DNA from: Ferrimonas sediminum
GTDB taxonomy: Bacteria > Pseudomonadota > Gammaproteobacteria > Enterobacterales > Shewanellaceae
NCBI RefSeq assembly: GCF_900100175.1
Contig: NZ_FNEM01000010.1
Location: 62,001-126,000 of the forward strand
DNA: 64,000 bases
Direction: 5' to 3'
The notes under the pieces were generated by a model. That model made no database searches and was not told where the DNA came from. It saw only the letters and a list, made by a program, of their open reading frames with translations. Of the stretch, positions 50,310 to 60,783 are shown piece after piece (the stretch's first letter is position 1; each line of letters opens with the position of its first letter). A program made the translations under genes and the position numbers.

Positions 50310-50870
50310 ATGCGCTGGGGGGTAATGGCGCTCATCGTCCTGATCCTAAATGGCTGTGCTGGCGCGGTGGTGGTCGGCACCGTCGGCGGAGCGATGATGC
50401 TCAACGATCGCCGCAGCGTGGGCAGCCAGTTTGATGACCAGACCCTGGAGGTGAAGGTCAACAACGCCCTGAACGCCGACGACGGTGTAAAAAACCAGAC
50501 TCACATTACGGCCGTCAGCATGAATCAGGCGATTCTGCTGGTGGGGCAGGCACCGAACGAGATGCTGCGCAGCAAGGCCGTGGAACTGGTGCGTCCCTTG
50601 CGGGAGGTGCGAGTGGTGCACAACCAGGTACGCATCGGCAACCCGGTGGGCTTCAGCACCATCAGCAACGACAGCTGGATCACCACCAAGGTGAAAAGCC
50701 GCATGCTGACCGCCGAAGAGTTCGACAGCACCCGAGTGAAGGTGATCACCGAAAACGCCGAGGTGTTTCTGCTGGGCCTGGTGACCCGCGAGGAAGCAGA
50801 GAAGGCGGTGGAGATTGCCCGCAATACTTCCGGAGTCCGCAAGGTGGTCAAGGTGTTCGAGTTTCTCTGA
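50310..50870 (+). CDS. dolP: DolP (YraP), division- and outer-membrane-associated BON-domain lipoprotein
   Basis: 186 residues. The lipobox LILNGCAGA gives Cys15. Two BON domains follow: about 40-110 (QTLEVKVNNALNADDGV) and about 115-186 (SWITTKVKSRMLTAEEFDST). DolP binds anionic phospholipids, localises at division sites and supports BAM function. The start ATG 50310 is two bases after the diaA stop; a longer frame runs inside diaA. A strong terminator follows. Confidence 0.93.
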   Translation: MRWGVMALIVLILNGCAGAVVVGTVGGAMMLNDRRSVGSQFDDQTLEVKVNNALNADDGVKNQTHITAVSMNQAILLVGQAPNEMLRSKAVELVRPLREVRVVHNQVRIGNPVGFSTISNDSWITTKVKSRMLTAEEFDSTRVKVITENAEVFLLGLVTREEAEKAVEIARNTSGVRKVVKVFEFL

Positions 50871-50879
50871 ACTCAGACA

Positions 50880-50911
50880 TAAAAAAAGCCGGGCCCATGC
50901 CCGGCTTTTTT
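50880..50911. terminator. Bidirectional terminator between dolP and trpS
   Basis: AAAAAAAGCCGGGC, a CCAT loop and GCCCGGCTTTTTT, within 12 bases of both converging stop codons. Confidence 0.92.
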
Positions 50912-50922
50912 GTATCTGACGC

Positions 50923-51924
50923 TTACAGCACCGGGAAGCCGATGGCCTGATACACCTGTTTCAGGGTCTTGGCAGCACGCTCGCGAGCCGCAGCGGCACC
51001 GTCGCGCATCACCTGCTCCAGGTAGGCCTGGTCACCACGAATGGCGTTGTAACGCTCCTGCAGTGGCTCCAACATGGCCACCACCGCTTCGGCCGTGGCC
51101 CCCTTCAGGTGGCCATACATCTTGCCTTCAAACTCCGCCTCCAGCTCCTCAAAGCTCTTACCGCTGGCACCGGACAGGATGCTCAGCAAGTTGGAGACGC
51201 CGGGCTTGTTGTCGATATCGAAACGCACCACTGGCGGCTCGTCGGAGTCGGTCACGGCCCGCTTGATCTTCTTGGTCACCTTCTTCGGGTCTTCCAGCAA
51301 GCCGATGACGTTATTGTTGTTGTCGTCGGACTTGGACATCTTCTTGGTGGGGTCCTGCAGACTCATCACTCGGGCGCCCACCGGCGGAATGAACGGCTCA
51401 GGGATGGTGAAGATGTCGCCATGGACGTTGTTGAACCGGGCCGCGATGTCACGGGTCAGCTCCAGGTGCTGCTTCTGATCACTGCCTACCGGGATCTCAT
51501 CGGCCTGGTACAACAGGATGTCTGCCGCCATCAGCGCCGGGTAGCTGAACAGGCCAACGTTGATGTTGCTGGCGTGCTTCTGGGATTTGTCTTTGAACTG
51601 GGTCATGCGGTTCAGCTCACCCATCTGGGTGTAGCAGTTCAGCACCCAGGCCAGCTGCGCGTGCTCAGGCACATGGGACTGCACGAACACTGTGCTCTTT
51701 TTGGGATCAATCCCCACTGCCAGGTACAGGGCCAGGGTGTCCAGGCAGGCCTTGCGCAGCGCCTCGGGATCCTGGCGCACGGTGATGGCGTGCTGATCAA
51801 CAATACAGAACAGGCAATCATGGCTCTCCTGCAGTTTGACCCACTGACGCAGCGCCCCCATGTAGTTGCCGATGGTCAGTTCGCCGGACGGCTGGGCGCC
51901 GCTCAAAACGACAGGTTTAGTCAT
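50923..51924 (-). CDS. trpS: Tryptophanyl-tRNA synthetase
   Basis: 333 residues, class I synthetase. The HIGH-like motif is [17 protein letters not shown] (TIGN) and the KMSKS loop is [25 protein letters not shown] is also conserved. It charges tRNA-Trp. Overlap of its ATG with the gph stop (ATGA) shows it is the last gene of rpe-gph-trpS, as in E. coli. Confidence 0.96.
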   Translation of the reverse strand: MTKPVVLSGAQPSGELTIGNYMGALRQWVKLQESHDCLFCIVDQHAITVRQDPEALRKACLDTLALYLAVGIDPKKSTVFVQSHVPEHAQLAWVLNCYTQMGELNRMTQFKDKSQKHASNINVGLFSYPALMAADILLYQADEIPVGSDQKQHLELTRDIAARFNNVHGDIFTIPEPFIPPVGARVMSLQDPTKKMSKSDDNNNNVIGLLEDPKKVTKKIKRAVTDSDEPPVVRFDIDNKPGVSNLLSILSGASGKSFEELEAEFEGKMYGHLKGATAEAVVAMLEPLQERYNAIRGDQAYLEQVMRDGAAAARERAAKTLKQVYQAIGFPVL

Positions 51925-52619
51925 ACCCTTGTGCTCTCTTCTGTTCGCGCTGGCAGGTGCGCCAGCAGAGTTTCAAAATGATCCAGAGCCAGCGTCGGCT
52001 GGCTCAGGCGAATGTCCTCGCCGTAATTGTAACCGTAACTGAGGCCGACGCTGACCACCCCGGCCGCTTCGGCGGCCAGAATGTCGTTGCGGCTGTCTCC
52101 TACCATCAGGAACGCCGAGGCCGGCAGTTGCCACTGTCCCATCACGTGCTGCAACGGCTGTGGCGACGGCTTTTTCTCAGCCAGGGAGTCTCCCCCCAGG
52201 CACTGACTGAAGTAATGGGCGATACCCAGCGACTCCAGCAGCTCAGGCACAAACTGCATCGGTTTGTTGGTGATTACCGCCATCTTGTAGCCACGACGGG
52301 CCAGCACCGCCAGGGTGTCGGCCACGCCGGGGTAGAGACGGCTGCCGCGGTTGTTGGTGGCCTGATAATGGCACTCAAACGCCGCCAGCACCTCGGTGAT
52401 CAACGCCTCCGATGGCGATGCCATCACCGACTGCAGCGCCCGCTGTACCAGCACCCGGGCACCGTTGCCGACCCAGTGACGTACCTGAGCCTCGGTGCAG
52501 CCCTCAAGATTAAACTGTTTTAAGGCCGCATCACAGGCCACCGCCAGATCCGGCACACTGTCCGCCAGGGTGCCATCCAGATCGAAGCCAATCCCCTTGA
52601 TGGCAGAAAATTCAGTCAT
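51921..52619 (-). CDS. gph: Phosphoglycolate phosphatase
   Basis: 232 residues, HAD superfamily. Motif I is [16 protein letters not shown] with the nucleophile Asp, motif II lies in MAVITNKP, and motif IV is [16 protein letters not shown]. It removes phosphate from 2-phosphoglycolate produced in DNA repair. TAATG overlap with rpe and ATGA overlap with trpS indicate tight translational coupling. Confidence 0.94.
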   Translation of the reverse strand: MTEFSAIKGIGFDLDGTLADSVPDLAVACDAALKQFNLEGCTEAQVRHWVGNGARVLVQRALQSVMASPSEALITEVLAAFECHYQATNNRGSRLYPGVADTLAVLARRGYKMAVITNKPMQFVPELLESLGIAHYFSQCLGGDSLAEKKPSPQPLQHVMGQWQLPASAFLMVGDSRNDILAAEAAGVVSVGLSYGYNYGEDIRLSQPTLALDHFETLLAHLPARTEESTRV

Positions 52620-53293
52620 TAGCCGGCGACCTTAGCCAGCTCGGCACGCATCTTGTCGATTTCGGCCTTGTAGTCGTCTTTGGCAAAGATGGCGGAACCG
52701 GCCACAAACATGTCGGCACCGGCCGCCGCAATCTCACCGATATTGTCGACCTTGACGCCGCCATCGATCTCCAGGCGAATGTCGCGCCCGCTGGCATCGA
52801 TACGCCGACGCACTTCGCGAATCTTGTCCAGGGTCGCCGGAATGAACGACTGGCCGCCAAAGCCCGGGTTCACGCTCATCAGCAGGATCACATCCACCTT
52901 GTCCATGACGTAATCGAGGTAGTGCAACGGCGTCGCCGGATTGAATACCAGGCCGGCCTGACAGCCGAGGCTCTTGATCAACTGCAGGGTACGATCGACA
53001 TGCTCAGACGCTTCCGGGTGGAAAGTGATGATCGACGCGCCAGCCTTGGCGAAATCGGGAATGATGCGATCCACCGGCTTCACCATCAGGTGCACGTCGA
53101 TAGGGGCCTGGATACCGTAGTCACGCAGGGCCTGGCACACCATGGGGCCAATGGTCAGGTTGGGGACGTAATGGTTGTCCATCACATCGAAGTGCACCAC
53201 ATCGGCGCCATCCGCCAGCACCTTCTCAACCTCTTCACCCAGGCGGGCAAAATCGGCAGACAAAATGGACGGAGCGATCAGAAACTTGCTCAT
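52619..53293 (-). CDS. rpe: Ribulose-phosphate 3-epimerase
   Basis: 224 residues, TIM barrel. [72 protein letters not shown] and [12 protein letters not shown] are the family signatures, with the metal-binding His and Asp residues intact. It interconverts ribulose and xylulose 5-phosphate. First gene of rpe-gph-trpS. In E. coli it follows dam directly; here three other genes on the opposite strand separate them. Confidence 0.96.
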   Translation of the reverse strand: MSKFLIAPSILSADFARLGEEVEKVLADGADVVHFDVMDNHYVPNLTIGPMVCQALRDYGIQAPIDVHLMVKPVDRIIPDFAKAGASIITFHPEASEHVDRTLQLIKSLGCQAGLVFNPATPLHYLDYVMDKVDVILLMSVNPGFGGQSFIPATLDKIREVRRRIDASGRDIRLEIDGGVKVDNIGEIAAAGADMFVAGSAIFAKDDYKAEIDKMRAELAKVAG

Positions 53294-53479
53294 CAGCTTT
53301 CCTCGGGGGTTGAAGTCACTCTATTGGCGGTCATTTTAGCCCCAATACCGGTTCGACCCAAGGGGCAAAAAGCCCTTGCATTGTTAATAAAAAGTGACTA
53401 AGTTCGTATTTACCCCCCAGGTCCGACTCATTTTTCAAGCTTTTATGGCAATGATGCCTGTTGATAAGTAAGGGTCAGG

Positions 53480-54124
53480 ATGATGACAACTCTGTTCAAA
53501 ACCTCTGCCATTGCCGCTCTGGTAATGGCCTCAGCCAGTGTGTGTGCCGTCGAATTGGATGGCGGACACGAAATCAGCGTAAACGCCAGTCTGGTGAGTA
53601 ACTACATCTTCCGTGGTGTGTCCCTGTCCGATGAGGATGTGGCCTATCAAGGCGGCGTGGATTATGCCCACGACAGCGGCCTCTATGCCGGGGTATGGGC
53701 CTCCAGCTATGACCTGGGGGGCGACGATGAGATCGAAGTCGATTGGTACGGCGGCTACAGCTTTGCCATCAACGACGACGTCAGCGTCGATGTCGGTGCT
53801 ATCCGCTACTACTACGCCGATGTCGGTGGCCACACCACCGAATGGCACGTCGGGCTGGATCTGTACGGCATCGGCACCGCCCTGCACTACGACCAGACTC
53901 TGGAGTCCTGGTACGGTGAGGTTAACTACGACATCAACATCACCGAACCGCTCTACGTCAGCCTCCATGGCGGCTACGCCGAACCGGACAAGGGCGACGG
54001 CTTCTACGATCTGATGGCCACCGTCGGCTATCTGGTTCACCCCAACATCGATCTGTATGCCGGTGCCGCCTACCACGAGGAGTTGGACGAAACCTACGTC
54101 GTTGGCGTCACCTTCAGCTACTGA
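53480..54124 (+). CDS. TIGR02001 family outer-membrane protein
   Basis: 214 residues. A signal peptide (ALVMASASVCA) precedes ISVNASLVSNYIFRGVSLSD, the diagnostic start of the Gcw_chp/TIGR02001 family. The rest is alternating beta strands rich in Tyr, Asp and Gly and ends in VVGVTFSY, a terminal aromatic typical of barrels. It is strongly acidic. Function is not established. It is inserted on the plus strand between rpe and dam. A TTGCAT/TAAGTT pair spaced 17 bases (53376-53404) could be its promoter. An eight-base GC hairpin lies at 54138-54168. Confidence 0.82.
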   Translation: MMTTLFKTSAIAALVMASASVCAVELDGGHEISVNASLVSNYIFRGVSLSDEDVAYQGGVDYAHDSGLYAGVWASSYDLGGDDEIEVDWYGGYSFAINDDVSVDVGAIRYYYADVGGHTTEWHVGLDLYGIGTALHYDQTLESWYGEVNYDINITEPLYVSLHGGYAEPDKGDGFYDLMATVGYLVHPNIDLYAGAAYHEELDETYVVGVTFSY

Positions 54125-54242
54125 TTCAGCGATTGAACCGGTCGGGGGCGGACGCCGTCACCGACCGGGCCGATTAAAGGTGTTCAATTTGTGGCCAGGT
54201 TGTTATACTGTGTAACCTTTCTTGTTCCAGGATCGAGCAACC

Positions 54243-54494
54243 ATGCTGAAAAAACGGAAAATTTGGCTACTGGTTTTGACCCTGTCCCTGCCTACGGGCG
54301 CAGCCGTACTGTGGAATCTGCATCACTGTGACAACCAGTGTGCCCATACCAGCATCGAATCACTGAAGTGGCGCACCTGGCTTGCCGGCAGCAGCGGCTC
54401 GAATCAGTTTCACTATGTGGATCTGCTGGAACTGCTGTACCGCACTACTCACAAAGACACCGACAACACCAATTCGCCGATGGAACAGCGATGA
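54243..54494 (+). CDS. Small membrane-anchored protein with a CxxxC motif, unknown function
   Basis: 83 residues. A basic start (MLKKRKIW) leads into one hydrophobic segment (about 8-24), then LHHCDNQCAHTS with two histidines and two cysteines spaced four residues apart, and a short hydrophilic tail. I do not recognise the family. If the tail is periplasmic, the CxxxC site could bind metal or form a disulfide. Its TGA overlaps the ATG of the DUF2970 gene (ATGA), so the two are coupled. ATG 54243 follows AGGATCGAGC. Confidence 0.62.
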   Translation: MLKKRKIWLLVLTLSLPTGAAVLWNLHHCDNQCAHTSIESLKWRTWLAGSSGSNQFHYVDLLELLYRTTHKDTDNTNSPMEQR

Positions 54495-54670
54495 ATCCGC
54501 TGCGGGTGGTGGCCAGTGTGCTCGCCGCCCTGTTGGGGATTCAGAGCGAAGCCAACCGGCAACACGACTTCAGTCAACCCTCGCCTCTTCCCTACATGAT
54601 CACCGCCGTGGTGTTGGTGGTGCTGTTTGTACTTGGCCTGATGGCCGTGGTGTCTGTGGTGCTGGACTGA
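54491..54670 (+). CDS. DUF2970 family small membrane protein
   Basis: 59 residues. RVVASVLAALLGIQSEANRQ followed by a single membrane helix (MITAVVLVVLFVLGLMAVVS) is the DUF2970 pattern as I recall it. Function unknown. The ATG overlaps the stop of the preceding small gene. It converges on dam, 13 bases away, with no visible terminator between them. Confidence 0.72.
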   Translation: MNPLRVVASVLAALLGIQSEANRQHDFSQPSPLPYMITAVVLVVLFVLGLMAVVSVVLD

Positions 54671-54683
54671 GCGACGCAGCCGC

Positions 54684-55505
54684 TCAGATCTGACCGTATC
54701 CGGCAAAAATCTCGTTAACCTTCTTTCGGCCGGCCCCTTTCTGGCTGATGGTGCGTTTCACCATCAGAAACTCATGCCGATCCGCATCGCAGTAGATCTC
54801 TCTGGCCTGCTCGGTGTCGTGATTGCTGATCAGAACCGTCGCCCCTTTGGCGGCGGCGTCATAGGCACACTGGGCCAGGGCTTGCTGGGCATCCAGATTG
54901 AAGCCGCCACTGGCGTAGCTGGTAAAACTGGCGGTGTTGGACAACGGCAGATACGGCGGATCGCAGTACACCGCATCACCGGCCTTCACCTGGGCAAAGG
55001 TGGTGTGGTAGTCGGCACAGATGAAGGTGGCTTTCTGCGCTTTTTCGGCGAAGAACTCCAGCTCTTTCTGGGGGAAGTAGGGACGTTTATAGGAGCCAAA
55101 GGGCACATTGAAGCCGCCCTTCTTATTGTAACGACACAGGCCGTTGTAGCCATGACGGTTCAGGTACAGGAACATCACCGCCCGTTCGAAGGTGTCATTG
55201 GTGGCATTGAAGCGGGTGCGCATGTCGTAGTAAGCCGGTTTGTGGTTCATCTCGGCCACAAACAGCTTACGGGCTTCCTGAATGTAATGATCCGAATTGG
55301 TCTGAAGCGTCTGATACAGATTAATCAAATCCGGGTTGATATCACTCAGCAGGTAACTGGAGTAATCGGTGTTCAGAAACACCGAGCCGGCGCCCACGAA
55401 AGGCTCCACCAGCCTGTCGGTGTCTGGCAGGCGACGGGCAATCTCTTCGACGAGGGAATACTTCCCGCCTGCCCATTTCAAAAATGCCCGCGTCTTAATG
55501 TTCAT
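54684..55505 (-). CDS. dam: DNA adenine methyltransferase Dam
   Basis: 273 residues. The AdoMet-binding FLKWAGGKYSLVEEI, target-recognition segment with RYNKKGGFNVPFG and catalytic VYCDPPYLPLS (DPPY) are all present. Dam methylates adenine in GATC, guiding mismatch repair and replication timing. I start at ATG 55505 (MNIKTRAFLKW); the GTG five codons upstream has no ribosome site. Downstream of damX as in E. coli. Confidence 0.95.
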   Translation of the reverse strand: MNIKTRAFLKWAGGKYSLVEEIARRLPDTDRLVEPFVGAGSVFLNTDYSSYLLSDINPDLINLYQTLQTNSDHYIQEARKLFVAEMNHKPAYYDMRTRFNATNDTFERAVMFLYLNRHGYNGLCRYNKKGGFNVPFGSYKRPYFPQKELEFFAEKAQKATFICADYHTTFAQVKAGDAVYCDPPYLPLSNTASFTSYASGGFNLDAQQALAQCAYDAAAKGATVLISNHDTEQAREIYCDADRHEFLMVKRTISQKGAGRKKVNEIFAGYGQI

Positions 55506-55544
55506 TCGCTCGCCAATCACCGTGGAAAAGACGTGATTCTACCG

Positions 55545-57014
55545 TCACTCAGATAAAAACGCAGCTAAATCGAGTTGCTCAAGCAACTCCTGCTGCACAT
55601 CCCGTACCGGTTTCACGTAGGGTTTACTGTCCTGAATCGATTGTGGCAGGGTTGCCACGGCTGCCTGAGCCGCCGCTTTATCGACATAACCGCCATAGAC
55701 CACCACAAACCAAGGTTGAGGATCACGACGTTTTTTGTATACCGCCAGCCCGTCGGTCGAAGGCAGACGGCGAAGGTAACGCTGCGCCAGTTGCGCGTAG
55801 GAGTACACCGCCAGCTGCAGGGTATAGCCGCTGGCCGGGCGATCCATCAGTGGCTGCTGTGGCAGCGGCAACACCGGTTTGGCCTTGGGTTTCACCACCG
55901 GCTTAGGTTTGGGTTCCGCCTTCGGCTTGGGCCGGGACAGCTCCTGCTCCAGCTCCTGCAGACCAACCCGGGCCGATTCCAGCAGAGGATCCGCCGCCGC
56001 AATCTGTTTCTGCTTGCGTTGGGGCAGGGGCGCAGCCGGTTGGTTGATGGCCTGCCAGTCCCCCGCCAGCCCCAGCTGCTGCGATTCGGCGACCTCATTA
56101 GCCGCTTCGGCCGGGGCCGGACCGGCAGGGCGGCCTTGCTCTGCCGTTTCGGTGCTGAGGTTCGTTCTCAGGCCTGGAGCCACCTCCACCAGCTTAACGC
56201 TGGCGGAACGCCCGCCCTGATGCACCTCGACCTCCGCTGGCGGCGTCGGCGAGACCCACACCCACAGCATCAACAGTACAATGACCGTGGCGATGGCCAT
56301 GATCCAGTTCCGATGGCGCAAGGCACTGACCGGAATCGCCTTGCCGGTGGACAGCCCCTCGGCCAGGGCCACCACCGCCCCGGCGCTGCCGTCGGATTGC
56401 TGCAGCTGGGCATCGATGCTCATCTGGCTGATAAAGCGGGCTAAGGGGCGGTCGCCGGTGAGTTGGTGGTACAGCTGCTTCTGCTCGGCCAGAGACAGAG
56501 GCTCAATGGTCACCGGCAACAGGTGCTGTTGGCACTCCGACGGCAGCTCCGCCAATAGGTGCTCCACCAAGGCCGGCTGCGATACCAACACCAGGGTCAT
56601 GCGCCAGTGGCGCTGCTCCTGACCCAGCAGAATCGCCAGCAGCTCGGCCAGGATCACCTGAGGCAGGTGGTGGGCGTCGTCGATCACCACGAACAACCGT
56701 TGCTGGCTGTCCGCCAGAATACGTTCAAAGCTGTCCACCAGCGGTTCATGGGGATCAAACAGCGGATTGGTAAACAGCTGCTGCAGGATATCCACCCGCA
56801 GCTGGGCTGGATCCGGCTGTGGCTGGCACTGAATCAGGCCCTGATTAAAGCCCTCGGCTTTATCCAGCAGCGCCCGCGATACCACGGATTTTCCCACACC
56901 CGGACGACCATGCAGCAGAATCGCATGGTCACCGTATTCAATCAGGTATTTCAGCCGTTCCAGCAGGACATGCTGGCTGGGCAGCAAAGAGAAGGGCAGC
57001 GTCGATTCAGCCAT
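55545..57014 (-). CDS. damX: DamX, SPOR-domain cell-division protein
   Basis: 489 residues. An N-terminal AAA-like ATPase domain (about 20-230) has Walker [12 protein letters not shown] and Walker B-like [11 protein letters not shown]. One membrane helix (about 233-251, [17 protein letters not shown]) is followed by a Pro/Lys-rich linker with [19 protein letters not shown] and a C-terminal SPOR domain (about 405-480, [20 protein letters not shown]). SPOR domains bind denuded glycan at the septum. It overlaps the 3' end of aroB by eight bases; ATG 57020 is an alternative start. Unlike E. coli DamX the ATPase region looks complete. Confidence 0.9.
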   Translation of the reverse strand: MAESTLPFSLLPSQHVLLERLKYLIEYGDHAILLHGRPGVGKSVVSRALLDKAEGFNQGLIQCQPQPDPAQLRVDILQQLFTNPLFDPHEPLVDSFERILADSQQRLFVVIDDAHHLPQVILAELLAILLGQEQRHWRMTLVLVSQPALVEHLLAELPSECQQHLLPVTIEPLSLAEQKQLYHQLTGDRPLARFISQMSIDAQLQQSDGSAGAVVALAEGLSTGKAIPVSALRHRNWIMAIATVIVLLMLWVWVSPTPPAEVEVHQGGRSASVKLVEVAPGLRTNLSTETAEQGRPAGPAPAEAANEVAESQQLGLAGDWQAINQPAAPLPQRKQKQIAAADPLLESARVGLQELEQELSRPKPKAEPKPKPVVKPKAKPVLPLPQQPLMDRPASGYTLQLAVYSYAQLAQRYLRRLPSTDGLAVYKKRRDPQPWFVVVYGGYVDKAAAQAAVATLPQSIQDSKPYVKPVRDVQQELLEQLDLAAFLSE

Positions 57015-58089
57015 TGGCATTGACGATGTCAGCCAGCTCCTGGTGCGACACGTCGGCAACCAGTTCGGCCTGACCGAGGTGCACAGGCAACACGAAACGC
57101 AGCGATCCGGCGACCACTTTCTTATCCCGTTGCATCGGCACCAGGAAGCGTTGCAAATCCATCTCCTGAGGCGGCGTCACTGGCAGGTTGTAGGCGCCAT
57201 GGATGGCGATTACCCGAGCCAGCTCGTCGTCGGTCATCTGTTGGCGACGATGGGCCAGTCTGGCGGCCATCACGGTGCCCGCGGCCACGGCTTCGCCATG
57301 CAGCCACACGCCATAACCCTGGTCTGCCTCGATGGCATGACCAAAGGTGTGGCCCAGATTCAGCAAGGCACGAACGCCACGTTCGGTCTCATCCTCGGCC
57401 ACCACTTCGGCTTTGATTTCACAACAGCGGCCGATGGCACGGGCAATCAGCTGGCTGTCGAGTTGCTGCAGGGCACTGGCGTGCTCTGCCAGCCAGTCGA
57501 AAAACGCCCGGTCCCAGATGATGCCGTACTTGATGACTTCGGCCATGCCGGCGGCAAACTCCCGCGCTGGCAACGTCGCCAGGCACAGGGTATCGATAAA
57601 CACCGCCTGAGGCTGATGAAACGCCCCGATCATGTTTTTCGCCAACGGATGATTGATGGCGGTTTTGCCGCCGACCGAGGAATCCACCTGCGACAGCAGG
57701 GTGGTAGGCACCTGAATGAAGGAGACGCCACGCTGATAACAGGCGGCGGCAAAGCCGACCATGTCTCCGATGACGCCGCCACCTAAAGCAACCAGTACCG
57801 CATCACGGCCAAAGTTGGCCTCCAGCAGACGGGTGAAGATGGCATTCAGGTTGTCGAGATTCTTGTGCTGCTCACCATCGGGCAGCACCAGCGACTCCAC
57901 CTTCGCCCCCGCCTGTTCCAGGGTCGAGGTCAGGGTCGACAGGTAGAGCGGAGCAACCACGTCGTTGCTGACCACCAGTAAACGGCGGCCGGCAACATAG
58001 GGCTGGAACAGATCAGGCTGCTTCAGCACCGATTCGGCAATCATGATGGGGTAGCTGCGCTGCCCCAGGTCTACCTGAATCCGTTCCAT
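57007..58089 (-). CDS. aroB: 3-dehydroquinate synthase AroB
   Basis: 360 residues. The NAD-binding LPDGEQHKN and [20 protein letters not shown], the substrate-site [20 protein letters not shown], and the zinc-site [14 protein letters not shown] and [10 protein letters not shown] are all intact. It carries out the second step of the shikimate pathway. The start ATG 58089 ([15 protein letters not shown]) aligns with E. coli AroB; GTG 58095 is less likely. It follows aroK by 20 bases. Confidence 0.96.
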   Translation of the reverse strand: MERIQVDLGQRSYPIMIAESVLKQPDLFQPYVAGRRLLVVSNDVVAPLYLSTLTSTLEQAGAKVESLVLPDGEQHKNLDNLNAIFTRLLEANFGRDAVLVALGGGVIGDMVGFAAACYQRGVSFIQVPTTLLSQVDSSVGGKTAINHPLAKNMIGAFHQPQAVFIDTLCLATLPAREFAAGMAEVIKYGIIWDRAFFDWLAEHASALQQLDSQLIARAIGRCCEIKAEVVAEDETERGVRALLNLGHTFGHAIEADQGYGVWLHGEAVAAGTVMAARLAHRRQQMTDDELARVIAIHGAYNLPVTPPQEMDLQRFLVPMQRDKKVVAGSLRFVLPVHLGQAELVADVSHQELADIVNANG

Positions 58090-58109
58090 GGTCACTCTTC
58101 TTGTTGGGA

Positions 58110-58625
58110 TCAGAAGCCGAGGCGTTCTACGATCTGGCTGGCCACCACTTTGGCGCTCTGATCGTCGGTACGGACGACCACGTCAGCCACTTCGGTGTAC
58201 AGCGGGTTACGCTCTTCTGCGAGGTTTTCCAGCACTTCACGCGGATCGTCCACCTGCAGCAGCGGACGACGCTTGTCCCGCTGGGTGCGTGCCACCTGTT
58301 TGTCGATGGTGGTTTCCAGGTACACCACGATGCCGCGAGCGGACAGGCGGTTGCGGATCTCTTTGCTGTTCACGGAGCCACCGCCGGTCGCCAGGACAAT
58401 GCCCTGCTTCTCGGTCAGTTCTTCGATCACCTTGGCTTCGCGCTGGCGGAAGCCCTCTTCACCCTCGACATCAAAGACCCAGGCGATGTCCGCCCCGCTG
58501 CGAGCTTCGATCTCGTGATCGGAATCGTAAAAGTCCAAATGCAGCATTTGAGCCAGATGGCGGCCAATGGTGCTTTTACCGGCACCCATAGGGCCAATCA
58601 GGAAAATGTTTCTTTTTTCAGCCAT
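58110..58625 (-). CDS. aroK: Shikimate kinase AroK
   Basis: 171 residues. The P-loop [15 protein letters not shown], the shikimate-site [14 protein letters not shown] and the segment [15 protein letters not shown] are the family signatures. It phosphorylates shikimate. The order aroK-aroB-damX-dam matches enterobacteria; pilQ lies directly upstream on the same strand, 148 bases away, with no clear terminator. Confidence 0.96.
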   Translation of the reverse strand: MAEKRNIFLIGPMGAGKSTIGRHLAQMLHLDFYDSDHEIEARSGADIAWVFDVEGEEGFRQREAKVIEELTEKQGIVLATGGGSVNSKEIRNRLSARGIVVYLETTIDKQVARTQRDKRRPLLQVDDPREVLENLAEERNPLYTEVADVVVRTDDQSAKVVASQIVERLGF

Positions 58626-58773
58626 TTTCTACGTCTAATTACTCAATTTTATAACTAATCGACCATCAGCAGATGGCTTTAAAACACCACTGTGACATAA
58701 ATTTGGTCGTCGATTATCGCAAGGAAGACTAGGTGAAGGCAATAGAGACTCACCCTTCCTCTAAGGCAGGGAG

Positions 58774-60783
58774 CTAAAACTGCTCAATGATTATCTTAGG
58801 TGTCACAAAAATCAGCAGTTCAGATTTAATCGCAGTATTGCGGGTGTTGCGAAATAGCCAGCCCGCATACGGTATATCCCCCAGCAGAGGGACCTTAGTG
58901 ACGGTTTTTAACTCCTGTTTCTGGAATATACCACCGAGTACCACGGTTTCACCATTTTTTGCCAACACCTGAGTGGAAATTCTCTGGGTATTGATGCCGA
59001 CTTCGCCACTGGAGCTTTCCCGCCCCCGAGTATCCTGAGTCACCAGCAGATCCAGCACCACTTTGTTGTCTGAGGTAATCCTCGGGGTCACGGTCAGGCT
59101 CAGTACCGCTTTCTTAAAGGCCACCGAGGTCGCGCCGCTGGAGGTGCTCTCCTCGTAGGGGATCTCCTCCCCCTGCTCGATAAATGCGGTGTACTGGTTG
59201 GAAGTGGTCAACCGTGGGCTGGCAATGATCTCGCCCCGATCCTCGGCCTCCAGCGCCGACAGCTCGAGATCGAGAATAAACTCATCCCCCAGGTTGGCGA
59301 CCTGAAACGCAAAGGTGGAGGCGTTGTTGGCCACCGCCGGCAGGTTCACATTAAGGCGATCACCAATGGCCGGTACCACCCCCTGGCGGATGCTGTCATT
59401 GCCTTCGATACTGCCGGAAAACGAACCGTCGCCCTGGCCCGAAGACAGCCCCCAGCGAATCCCCAGCTCTGAATCGATGTTATCCCGTACGTTGACCATT
59501 CTCGACTCGATCACCACCTGCTTCACCGGCACATCCAGCACCTCGATCAGCGCCTCGACCTCCTCCAGCCGGGCTCGGGTGTCCTGCAGCAACAGGATGT
59601 TGGTGCGCTCATCCACCGTGGCCGATCCTCGATTCGACAGCAGGCGGTTGCTGCCGGAGTCCCCCTTGAGCAGAGCGGCGATGTCGTCGGCCTTGGCATA
59701 GTTGATCTTATAGTGGCGGGCTACCAACGGACCCAGCTGCCGGGCCTCTTGCAGCAGCTGCAATTCGCCTTGCCGCTGCGCTGCCAGCTCCTCCCTCGGG
59801 GCCACCAGCAGCACCTTGCCATCCAGCCGGCTAGCCAAGCCCCGAACCTTGAGTACCAGCGCCAGCGCCTGATCCCAGGGCACGTCGTTCAGCCTCAGGG
59901 TGACGTTACCGGCCACCGAGTCGCTGGTCACCAGGTTCAGGCCCTGATGCTCGGCGATGATCTGCAGCACGGTGCGCACCGGCACATCCTGAAAGTTCAT
60001 CGACAAACGTTTTCCCTGATAGACGGCGGACTCAGCGGCGGTCTCTGGCCGCTGGCCGGCAACCCGAATCTGCAGCGTCTGCCCCTGACGGCTCTGCGAC
60101 ACCGACACCGCACCACTCACCCGAAGCACCACCGAGGTCAGGCCCGGCTCAGAGAAGGTTTCGTAGCTGTGTACCGGCGTCTTCAGATCCGACACATCCA
60201 TGACCAGCAGCTGATCACTGGCCAGTTCACTGTCCGGCAGCAGCAGGCGCACCTCCCGGCCCTGCTCAATCACCTGCACCCCAGCCAGGACCTGACTCAG
60301 ATGCAAACTCAATAGCCCCACCCCTGGCTGAGGCGACTGGAATTCGATGCCACGAACCTGTGTCAGCGCCACCGCGCTGTCACTGCCCTGGCGAAGCGCC
60401 GCCACCGCGGCGGTCGCATCGGCAAAGGTCAGCAGATAACGGTCGCCCTGCCAGCGGCCCTGATACGGCCGTATCGCCGTCAACTGAATCGCCACCCGCA
60501 GCCCCTGCGGCTGGTTACTCGCCTGCAACTGCGCCACCCCCTGAGCATCGACATCGATGGCGGCGGCGGACAGCGCCGAATCGGCACCGTCAAAATCCAG
60601 CAGCAGTTGCCGGGTCCGATCCTGATACTGAATCCGAGGAGACTGAGTCGGCCGGTCAAACTCCAGCGCCAGCTGCAACTGGCTGCCCGGCTCATCCACC
60701 ACGGTCACCCGCAGCAATGACGCCGACTGCACCGAGGTTGCCACCATCATCAGCACCGTCGCCCAGAATGCCCGCCCTCTCAT
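58774..60783 (-). CDS. pilQ: Type IV pilus secretin PilQ
   Basis: 669 residues. A signal peptide (MVATSVQS) is followed by two AMIN-like regions (about 20-130 and 150-240), an STN/secretin N-terminal segment (LSMNFQDVPVRTVLQIIAEH, with TSDSVAGNVTLRLNDVPWDQ), an N1 domain, and the C-terminal secretin gate (GEIIASPRLTTSNQYTAFIE and KVPLLGDIPYAGWLFR). It forms the outer-membrane pore for the pilus. The ATG overlaps the pilP stop (TGATG). It is the last gene of pilM-N-O-P-Q. Confidence 0.95.
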   Translation of the reverse strand: MRGRAFWATVLMMVATSVQSASLLRVTVVDEPGSQLQLALEFDRPTQSPRIQYQDRTRQLLLDFDGADSALSAAAIDVDAQGVAQLQASNQPQGLRVAIQLTAIRPYQGRWQGDRYLLTFADATAAVAALRQGSDSAVALTQVRGIEFQSPQPGVGLLSLHLSQVLAGVQVIEQGREVRLLLPDSELASDQLLVMDVSDLKTPVHSYETFSEPGLTSVVLRVSGAVSVSQSRQGQTLQIRVAGQRPETAAESAVYQGKRLSMNFQDVPVRTVLQIIAEHQGLNLVTSDSVAGNVTLRLNDVPWDQALALVLKVRGLASRLDGKVLLVAPREELAAQRQGELQLLQEARQLGPLVARHYKINYAKADDIAALLKGDSGSNRLLSNRGSATVDERTNILLLQDTRARLEEVEALIEVLDVPVKQVVIESRMVNVRDNIDSELGIRWGLSSGQGDGSFSGSIEGNDSIRQGVVPAIGDRLNVNLPAVANNASTFAFQVANLGDEFILDLELSALEAEDRGEIIASPRLTTSNQYTAFIEQGEEIPYEESTSSGATSVAFKKAVLSLTVTPRITSDNKVVLDLLVTQDTRGRESSSGEVGINTQRISTQVLAKNGETVVLGGIFQKQELKTVTKVPLLGDIPYAGWLFRNTRNTAIKSELLIFVTPKIIIEQF

